From Xestospongia bergquistia (lineage: Eukaryota; Porifera; Demospongiae; Haplosclerida; Petrosiidae), in the NCBI GenBank assembly GCA_963965975.1, contig OZ014424.1, positions 4,154,001 to 4,218,000 of the forward strand: 64,000 nucleotides of DNA, written 5' to 3'. The notes under the pieces are model-generated. The model was not told where the DNA came from, ran no database searches, and worked only from the letters and a program-made list of their open reading frames with translations. Every line of letters starts with the position of its first letter. Positions within the stretch are counted from its first letter, which is position 1. Positions 12,075-21,716 of this stretch are shown here, piece after piece. The position numbers and the translations under genes are program-made.

Positions 12075-14683
12075 TATCGCATATAAAATTGTCTGAAATT
12101 AAAAGAGCAAAAAAATAATGACACGACCGACTCTAGCTTTTTCGTTGCTTAGAAACGAATGGAGTTCGAGAGTAGAGTAATTACTCGCAAATAATAAGAC
12201 ACTATTAGTCTATTACGCTACAGCAATATAAGGTAGTCTGGCGTTGCCGCCCCTAAACACAATGAGACTGACCTAAGTTATTTTCAGGAATGACACCGTC
12301 CAAAAGATGGTAGAATACTCTTCTTGATTAAGTAGATCCACTAGTAAGTCTACAAACCACTTCCGAATGCAAACTGTGACTTTTAACCATTCTTTATATA
12401 AACTCATCTTTTTGATATGGCTTTAATTAAGGAGGTGTGACCAAATCTAATTCTAATATGCAAGCTGCGCCATAGACCATTTAGCTATACAATCTATGGC
12501 TGCGCATACAATAGTGGTATGTCTATTTCACATAACTCTTCTCTATTGTCACTACGTGCTCATCTAGTGTCTAAGGATTCGTATTCTGTTGTTGTTGCAG
12601 CTTATTAGAATAAACGCCGACGCACGTAACAACCTATGAATATTATTACATTTCCAGCGAGCGATTGGGTGTGACTGATAAGTTATATATGTGCATTGTT
12701 TTAATTCTTTGATTGGTCGGCAATGCTGTAGGGGAAAAGACAATTTGGAACGATAGATTTCCTCATTTATCTATAGTGTGACATAAGGTGTATTGTAGCA
12801 ATGTATAGTTTAAGATGTACAACCAATTTTTTAATCATAGAATTAAAAAAATACAAGAAGGTGTTATGTGAAAAAAAACTAAAAATTAAATCACTTTGAA
12901 TTTATATACTCATTCACATAGTTACATGGCTTGTGTAGTGGACAGACAACTAATTATAAGTTAATAAAATTGCACATTACATTTACTATAGTATTTTTTT
13001 TATTTCCACAACTATTGTCCACCCACATTGGTGATAAAATAAGTTGATGACCAGCATATTCCTTTGTGAATTCCAATTAGTCATATAAATCTTATTGAAG
13101 TAAGTATACTGACAAATCTATATATGCTGTTGGTGTAAAGAATTAGCTTTGATAAAGATAATAAATGAAAGGGTTGCATTGCAAATGGTTTGTAAACTAG
13201 ATGATGAGCAACAGGCTCAAAGCTCGCTCCTTTGTTTACATGGTCAACATTAACTAAATGAATAGACCAAATGCATGCTTGGTGTATTTGTTGATATTAA
13301 ATGTAGTTTTGATGAACAACTATTAACATCCCCCAGTATTCTAGGAAGGATGTGACTACTAAAATAAAATATAATCTTAACTGGCCAGACTTGTCTCCTC
13401 AGTCAATTCCAACTTAGTATAACACTCCCAGTATTCTAGGAAGGATGTAGCTACTAAAATACATGTAGTCTTGGCAGGTCAGACTTGAATTCCTCAGCCA
13501 ACTGAGTACATCATTTACATACTCCAATATTCTAGAAAGGATCTAGTCAGATTAGATTCTGGTGATGTTGCTAAAGTCTAGCAATATTTCAATGAAACTT
13601 GGAATATACATATAATATATAATATGGCCACATATTCACACAATCAACTTTGACTAATATATTAATTTGGCTCTTTATGTCCCTTCAATTTTAATTCAAT
13701 ACCTCTTATACTTTGTCTTCATGAGCTCTCAATTTATCTCTTGTATAATGTACATTCACTAAACTAACTGTAGCAGAGGTACAGCTTCCTGAGGGAGGCA
13801 GGCCTGATGGGTTGTTTAGGCAAGCCAAAGGTTATTTATGTCACATGTACAGAATAATGCATGTGCAATATAATATTATATTCAATATGCAGGTTGGGGT
13901 AAAAGGGTTTTATGGTTTGATGCCATAGAAGTTCAAATGATGTCACTGTCCAGTATCTGATAAATTAATATATACAGTGCTGTGATAAAGTCATCCACAC
14001 AATGGTACCGTCACAACCAATTTCAAGCCACAAGGGCAACCCGCAGTCATGCATATACAAGTCCAGCCCAATTCCAAGTGTTGTAATGTTATGTGTGGGC
14101 TGGCTTGAATTGGCCTTGTGGCAATGGTTCAACAGAAAATAAAAAGTCCAAGTATTTATTTCCTACAGAAACCTCCCACCTGTCTAATTGCATGAATACT
14201 AAGCACTGAATCAAGATACAGTACTATGATCTTATGTTATAAAAAGGTTATATAGCACAATCCATGTTCTACTGTAAACAGATATTAACAGTGTATTATA
14301 ATATGTAACAAACTTTGAGCCTGTTGCTCACCATCTAGTTTACAATACGTTTGCACAACCCTTTCATTTATTGTCTTTATCAAAAATCCTTTAAACCAAC
14401 AACATACATAGATTTGTCAGTATTTACTTCAATAAAAATATTCCTAAAATAATTTTTAAAAGAATCATGTACATAACTAGTGATATTATGGCAAATTAAG
14501 GGAAGACGATTCTCAATATTCTTTACAAAATTATTGTTCTTTTTCTGATAATTAATTAAGAAGTTGGGTCACTATATAATTTTATCCAAAGAATACTTTA
14601 GTCTGCAAAATAAATGGACTTTGTTCTAGACATAATTATTCAGACTGAGGTAAAAATAATAAAAGTGATCAATTCAAAAGTGA
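12075..14683. other. Intergenic region with a 96-bp repeat
   Basis: This is the upstream region of the SPARC-like gene followed by the downstream side of the first ankyrin gene. No coding exon was recognised. Around 13330-13620 a unit of about 96 bp containing TATTCTAGGAAGGAT occurs three times (13334, 13430, 13525) with divergence. The rest is AT-rich without clear structure. Confidence 0.6.
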
Positions 14684-15781
14684 TTACTCTTGATGTTTTG
14701 ATTTCTTAAAAGTCTCCAATATTTGAATGACATCATGATGACCATTAGAACGTGCTGTCATTAGAGGTGTCCAGCCATGTTTATCAGCTAGGTTAGGGTC
14801 TGCACCATTGTTAAGTAGTGTAGAAACGATAGAAGAATGACCGTTCTGGCTAGCAACAAGAATTGCTGTTTCTCCTCTTTTGTTCTGGGTATTTATAAGA
14901 ACTCTCCACTTTAATAATATCTTAATGATGTAACTATTACCATTAGCACTTGCTGTCATGAGAGGTGTCCAGCCATATTTGTTAGCTAGGTTGGGGTCAG
15001 CTCCATTTTTAAGTAGGGTAGAAATGACAGAAGAGCGATTGTTCTGGCTGGCAATGAAAATTGCTGTCTCTCCAATTTTGTTTTGGGTATTTATAGGAAC
15101 CTTCCATTCTAGCAATATCATAATTACATCATCATGACCATTAGCACTTGCTGTCATAAGAGGTGTCCAGCCATAGTCATTAGCTATATTAGGATCTGCT
15201 CCATTGTGAAGTAGATATGAGACGACTGAGAAGTGACCATTCTGGCTAGCAATGAAAATTGGTGTTTCTTTTTTTCCATGGGTAATTGGATACTTCATTC
15301 ATTGCAATATTTCCTCATGATCATTTGAATTGCCTGGCATGAAGTTATGAAACAACAAATATACAACTATTACAGCTATCATTATTGCTACTATCTTTGT
15401 ACGTGTTCGAACTTTTTGAACAATTTTCAACCATTGATAAAATGTTTCTTGCATGGAAGGTATCAGTTGTGAATCATTATTTCTGGTCAATTCTTTATCT
15501 AAAATAGAGGCATATTTTTGTCTAATATGCTCAGCAACTGCAGGATTGACTTTTTCTACTGCATCAGCTACAGTATGCCATGAATGTACAGTGTTCCTTT
15601 CGTCTAGCCATTTTTGTAAAATATGCATTTTACGCTGTGATATTCCTTGGAATTGTTGCCTGATATCCTCAATAACATACCAAGGTACATTGAGATACAT
15701 AGCTAGTTGATCCCATTCAACTACTTCTCTCAGTTCATCACAGAGTAAATTAAGAGTGGGTGGATATAGATTATCTGACAT
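14684..15781 (-). pseudogene. Death domain - TM - ankyrin gene interrupted by an in-frame TGA (copy A)
   Basis: One reading frame runs from ATG at 15781 (MSDN, matching the intact paralogue) to a stop at 14684, broken only by TGA at 15301-15299. The first part (160 aa) has a Death domain (LNLLCDELREVVEW to the AEHIRQKY helix) and a transmembrane helix (about IVAIMIAVIVVYLLF). After the TGA, about six ankyrin repeats of 33 aa follow immediately in the same frame. Aligned to the intact gene at 21717-24065, the TGA sits where LLKW or LLEW has its Trp (TGG), so one G-to-A change explains it. It may be a pseudogene, two separate ORFs, or a strain allele. An in-frame upstream ATG at 15835 also exists. 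No frameshifts are visible. Confidence 0.75.
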
Positions 15782-17149
15782 TGTTGAACTATACAATAAT
15801 ATAAGATAGCATTGATTATATAAATCAACTATCATTCAAACTTGTCTCACACATCAGACTCCACTCCCCTTTTTCACAATCACTTTGCAGAGACAGGTAG
15901 TGGAGCTTGGCTTGCAAGACTGTATTGATAATTTAATGAGCATATTAAGAGAATAATTACTATAATGTACACGTATTAAATAATATGTGTCACTGTGTGT
16001 GTGTGTGTGTGTGTAGGTGCAATGATCCACTTGAAAGCCATTGAGTAGATTGTAAAGTAAAACTTCTTACTACATCATTTTTTACAGAAGCCGAGGACAG
16101 ACATTTCAATCCTTATTTCCTATTTCTTCCATGCATCTTTGTACATTTATAAATTCCAATTAATGACCAGTTGATGAGTTCCAATTTCTTATTCTTTATT
16201 CGATTCTTGACATGTGCGCCTTTTCTATGCTTTCCTTGTTACTTAGTAAAATGAAGAGCGCGAGTACCACAAGCTTTCTCTTAGAATCAAGCATCAGTGA
16301 GATGTTTCCAGTTGAGTTGAGTTTCTGATTTTGGTTGAATATTGTAGATCTGTTATTTATGGAAGCTGAGGACAGACATCTCAACTCTGTATAACCCTGT
16401 TTGACTGAATTAGGAATTGGAATGCCCATTCTCAGCTTCGTAGTTATCATACACAGTCAAATGGACCTAGCCATACGTAGATAATTAAAATAATTTGTTG
16501 GGTAGACAACAGCAAATATAGGCTTACAAGTTCAATACAAATTCTCAGTGGATAAAAAACATAAGAGCTCTAACTAGCCTTATCATAAGATTAAAGTTAT
16601 TGATTAGACTGTGAGATCAGTCTTATAGCCAATACAACAAGTATTGCACACACTAGCCACAAATGCATGTAAGCTTAAGTTGTTAAATGTTTCTTTTGTA
16701 ATGGATTACACAGTACTAAGGATAAAGTAATAAGTCAATGACTTACAATCCACTTGGGGCGTGGCCGACTGGGCAAGAGATCACTATAGTCTATGAGAAT
16801 ATATACCAGATACAGTTTAACCACACCCACAGCGGAAACGTTTTAATATATTTCCACTTGTACTTAAATTTCTCCTAGTTCAGTTAAAGATTTTAATAGT
16901 CAATTATATTATAGTTGTTATTATTATTAATGCTCTACAGTACAATATCAACTGTACTGAATGCCAGTCAGTACTTAACATGATTGCCAATATAATGAAT
17001 AAATAATACTGTATTATTATTAGTTGAAAATTTGTTAAAATTGTGATTGCTAAATAACATCCTCTAACTTATGCCTTCCTTCTAAATAAACAAAGAAGTA
17101 CATAAGAGAGAAGCTATGAACCTGTCATGGCAATTTTGTTCCTAGTTAG

Positions 17150-17285
17150 AATTGGACCTAGGTCCAATTTATGCAAATTAAATTTGGACCTAGGACCCAA
17201 TTTTGCTGCCTAATTTAGACCTATACTGCAAAAGTTGTTCCTAGAGATAAGTCCACTTGCGGCAGCAAAATTTGGTCCTAGGTCT
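17150..17285. repeat. Nested palindromes / MITE-like inverted repeat
   Basis: 17150-17169 is a perfect 20-bp palindrome (AATTGGACCTAGGTCCAATT). 17186-17210 and 17261-17285 form a 25-bp inverted repeat with two mismatches, sharing the CCTAGG core and ending in GGCAGCAAAATT on the right arm. This suggests the ends of a small palindromic element. Confidence 0.6.
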
Positions 17286-17812
17286 CCTTTTGGCAGTATA
17301 TAATCTAAATAAAGACAGCATATGTTATATAATTATAGGTTATATTATACAGGTTACTATAATGCTATAATTAATTAAGAGTTTTTACACAAGTGCCACA
17401 TATCCATGATATGTGCCTCTTGGTCTGCCAAGTGGCACTTGAGACTTCAACACAATCTTCATAATATCAGTCTTTGCAGCCTTCACACTTAATCATTCTA
17501 CCCCCTTCTGCTTGACGACACTTGTAGTACACTTCGAATTTAATATCAGCAACACATTGTTTTGTTCTCAGTTCTCTGATATTTTGATTCTTCTCAGTTC
17601 ACTGATGGATTGATTCTTGATTGTTCACTTCTCCAATGGATTGATTGTTCTCTGTTCTCTTGATGAAAAAGATGAGTCGCTCTCCTGCCCATTCTCTTCT
17701 CTCTTCTTCCTTCAAGCCTTCTTTCCTCTTCTTTTTTATTTTGATTTATATTTTTTGGGCTATTCAGCCTATACACCATACACGTACTTATACAATCCCT
17801 AAAAAATTATCT

Positions 17813-17884
17813 CCCCCCCTGCCACTCGGCGGCCTAAAATTTTTTTTTAATATCTCAGTCTCAGGCCGCCGAGTGGCGGGGGGG
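17813..17884. repeat. GC-rich 22-bp-stem hairpin
   Basis: Seven C, one unpaired T, then GCCACTCGGCGGCCT (17821-17835) pair with AGGCCGCCGAGTGGC and seven G (17863-17884). The loop is 27 nt of T-rich sequence. Such GC content is unlike the surrounding AT-rich DNA. Confidence 0.8.
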
Positions 17885-18404
17885 ACTCTGGGGTGCGCGT
17901 GTGTGTGTGCTGTGTGCTGTGTGTGTGTGTGTGTAGGTTGGTGGTCCTTTTTCACTTCCTCTGTCTCTCTTCACTCTATATCTATTCATTGTCACCATCA
18001 GTTCATAACTACTCTCTTTTTCTTTCCCTGCAGGAGCAGCACTGGTGAAAAGGTGAGCTATCTTTCCATCCATCCATCCACTTTTCATCCATTTTTTAGT
18101 ATCCAGTTGTTATTCTTCTCTTTCTCCCTCTATGTTCTCAACTTGTGGACTGACTGGACTCTTGGGAACTCTCCGTCTTCTTTTTCCTACTATTGTTGAA
18201 TTGGAGACCTTCACTGGACTTCTTGGTGGATTGGAGACGAACTTCTTGGGGACTGTTCAACTACAGATACAGTTTTATCTTATATTTTCTTAATTTTTAT
18301 TTTTATTTTATTTTTAATATTTTCATTTTATTTTTATATATTTTTTTTATTTTTTATAGTTTCATTATAGTTTGTTCTAAAAAAGTTTTTCTTTTTTTCT
18401 TTAT

Positions 18405-18547
18405 TCTTTTAAATAGTTTTGTATTTAATCTTTTATATATTCTTTTAAATAGTTTTGTCTTTAATTTTTTATATATTCTTTTAAATAGTTTTGCCTTTAA
18501 TCTTTTATATATTCTTTTAAATAGTTTTGTCTTTAATCTTTTATAGT
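18405..18547. repeat. 36-bp minisatellite, 4 copies
   Basis: Four units of TTCTTTTAAATAGTTTTG followed by TTTAATCTTTTATATA lie within a T-rich tract. The unit length is a multiple of three, which creates an artefactual ORF. Confidence 0.8.
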
Positions 18548-20639
18548 TTGTTCTAAAAAAAAACAGTTTTCACTAAAATAAGTCTATTAACTTTAGTTTC
18601 AAAGGTTTTTTTAATGTTGCTGTTCTCTTTCATAGTTTTTTTTCTCAATTTTCTCTTTTATGGTTTATTTATTTTTTTCTCATTTATAGTTTGTTATTTA
18701 TTTCATTTATAGCTTGTTTTTATTTCTTTTATAGCTTGTTTTTTTAGTTTGTTATTTTTCTTTTATCTTTTATAGTTTTATATTAATTGTTTTTTTAAAA
18801 AACATTTTTTAAAGTCAATCTTAACTTTAGTTTCAAAGATATTAAAGTTAATTATTATACAGAATTCAATTTCTTGAATAAGATTAGAATTAAGTTTCTT
18901 TTGAAACTGTAACTTTTCAAACTCTAATACATCTTTAATTGAAACTGTAATACTTTTTATCTTAAATAATACCCTATCTTTAATATTACTTCTTTAATAA
19001 GCAACTACAATGAGTTTACTTATCATTGCTGTTGTATTATATAATTATACTCATTGTTATTACAACATAATATTATATATCATTTATTCCTTTAGTTTTA
19101 CAAGAAACAATTCTTTAATTTCAATCATATTATATCTTTTTTACAAAAAACTATATCATTAATTTTAATTAATTGATTAATGTAGCTTTCCCAAATAGGA
19201 TTACATTAATTATTGTATGTCACATTATAATGTTCATGTTGTTAGTGTTTTATTTGGTATAAAACCTGACAGCTCCTCATATGCCACACATGTTGTTAAA
19301 AGGAACAACCATCCTGACTTGGATCACCTTTGACAGTCGGATCATTCCACATCCAAATAAATAGTAACTATATTTCATTACTTTTAAAGTTTTTGTTAAA
19401 TTCATTTTATATTTTTATTTGTTTTAAGTTTTAAAAAATAGTTCTAAATCAGTTAGCTTTTAAGATGATTCAAATTGAACATAATATTTTCTGAATGTAG
19501 GTCCCTCAAAGTAAAGCCTATACATGTCTATACTATCACTTGATGTAACTTCAATATTATTTAAACCAATTCTTTTAAAAATGAAAATTATTTTATTTAT
19601 TAAATTTGTCTCAATTGTTAACAAATGAAAAGTTATGTTGTTGTCTTTTAAATATCAATAAAGACAATAATTAGAATATCAGTTCTCAGTTATTTACAGT
19701 GAAAATATTAACAATACCCTTTTTTATCCTAATTGAGTTAATCTGTTGTCATCACAACTCTCCCTAGTGATTGTGACATAATTTTATCAGATCATCACAG
19801 ACTTGATATATAGCTATCACATATCATATATGAGGCCTAGATAACATAATAGTCTGTCCATAGTTATATTCAATTATACATCTATTTGTCCATAAATGAA
19901 TTCATTGATTCATCTATCCATCTATTCATTCAACTATTCATCCATCCATTATGTCAGGTTTTTACTTCAGTTTTCCTTTTTTAAAGTTTTGTTACACTAT
20001 CATGTTAAAGACAATACCAGTTGTCTAATTATAAGATATCATGGCATAATGCTTAGCTGTAATCTGTACATGACATGATCACATGATTGATCACATGATA
20101 GTCACATGACTTGTCTTTTTTAAATTACTGTGTCTACAGTCAAGACATTTGTTTTTCTACTAACACTTTATAATTTACTAATGGAGGACAACTCTCATAT
20201 AAAGGATATCATAACAGTGTCTACTAAATAGAGTGGTCCTATTATATTATCTACTAACAAAAGGATACGTAAATATTTGCCTTGTTGTGAACCAGAAAGT
20301 GTCCATATGGGATCAAAGAGAAAATGAAGGGTGTTCCCTTTTAGCAATAATAGTTTAGTCTCTGGGGATTCCAACTGGAGAGAGAGAGAGAGCAACAGAG
20401 AGATGGAACATATAAAAAACATGTTTACTTGTAAATCATGTTAAGTAGTGCACAGTATCACTGCTATCATACCCAATTGAACTTTAGTTTTGTTGATTAT
20501 AAAGATTGTAATAAAATATGACATACACAGTTCATAGAAATAACATCTTCAAATCAAATAATTTTAACTTGTATAAATAACAGACATGATTGTTTACAAA
20601 CATTTTCATATTCAGTTATTAAGAAAATTATTACTATTC

Positions 20640-21165
20640 CATACTTTGCATATTGATTGGAACATTCCATTCTAGTAGTACATTAACAACATCATTATGA
20701 CCATTGTGACTAGCTGCTATAAGAGGTGTCCAACCATTTCTGTTGGCATGGTTAGAATTTGCACCATTTTTAACAAGGAAGACAAACAGAAGGATGATCA
20801 TTCAGGCAGGCTAAGTAAATTGCAGTTACTCCGTCTTTCGCTCAGAATTTATTAGAACATTTGACTTTAATAATAACTCAACAACATCACCATGCCTATT
20901 CTCACTAGCAATCATAAGAGATGTCCAGCCATCTTTAACTGCAAGGTTATGAATCTGTACCATTTTTAAGTAAAGTGGAGACGATAGAATTGTGGTCATC
21001 CCAGCTTGCTGAATAAATTGCTGCCATTCCTGCTTTGTTTTGCATATTTATTGAAACATTCCATTTCAGTAATAATTCAACAACATCATCAGGACCATTC
21101 TGACTGGCTATCATAAGAGTGTCAACGTCACTGATTGTAAGAATTATATACAACAGAAACAACAA
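20640..21165 (-). pseudogene. Ankyrin-repeat relic of the DD-TM-ANK family (copy B)
   Basis: Minus-strand fragments of about four ankyrin repeats match the neighbouring genes. They include LMIASQNGPDDVVELLLKW, then a repeat pair, then GWTPLIAASHNGHNDVV. The frame shifts at least three times: after NGTDS near 20948, at the RKDGVTAIY segment near 20855, and near 20785. Each shift leads to stops. The first repeat lacks its usual GWTP start, and only a short hydrophobic stretch (LFLLYIILTI) remains upstream. No Death domain was found before it. It is a decayed tandem duplicate. Confidence 0.8.
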
Positions 21166-21716
21166 CAGTTAGTTAGGTTGTGGAAATGGGACTAGGAAAG
21201 AGAGTTAACATAATTAATTTTTTATTATGAAATTATTAGTTCAATTCTAATGCATAAACAATGATGAAGGTTTAAATGTATTATCCAAGAGATCGTTCTT
21301 TGAGTTGGACTGCATTGCTTATGAAAGTCATTAAGACTAGAGCTAAATGGTGTATGTCTTAGAAAGTCATCAGATTACCATCCAGCATTGAAAAGTCATA
21401 GTTGAGCCAGGACTCTGTAAAGATATGACTTTTAGCATTCTGTAACTCAATTAAGAACCAGTTTTTATAACAGTGATCATCAGTATTACCAGACTAAAAG
21501 AAAGGTCTTTGTTATAAAAGAAACAATAACAATAATAATATATAATATAATCAGAGAGAAAGTAACATTTCAAATTTAAACATATAAACAACAGACATAA
21601 CTACTTTCTATAAATACAACAAATCTATTCTTGGGAAATGTTGTATGCAAACTACATAAAGTAACTGCATGGCAATGCAAATCACTACTATTCTGTATCA
21701 CATTGTCTTAAAATCT

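Larger units (their letters stand above)
15836..20639. other. 4.8-kb intergenic region, no gene recognised
   Basis: The region holds a GT microsatellite (15994-16014), a duplicated motif GAGGACAGACAT near 16095 and 16376, and palindromes at 17150-17285. It also holds a GC-rich hairpin (17813-17884), T-rich low-complexity sequence (18250-18800) with a 36-bp repeat, and AT-rich DNA to 20.6 kb. ORFs here are low complexity. No conserved protein was seen on either strand. Confidence 0.6.

Noticed and set aside
16196-16450. 84-aa minus ORF with a hydrophobic C-terminal stretch
   Set aside because: No recognisable motif, no splice context, and it overlaps a locally repeated GAGGACAGACAT sequence. 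Chance ORF is the simplest reading.
17645-18199. 184-aa plus ORF, with a splice-like CTGCAG...GTGAGC pair around 18033-18052
   Set aside because: The composition is low-complexity (Ser/Phe/Leu) and crosses GT repeats and the GC hairpin. The 19-nt pseudo-exon has no partner exons.
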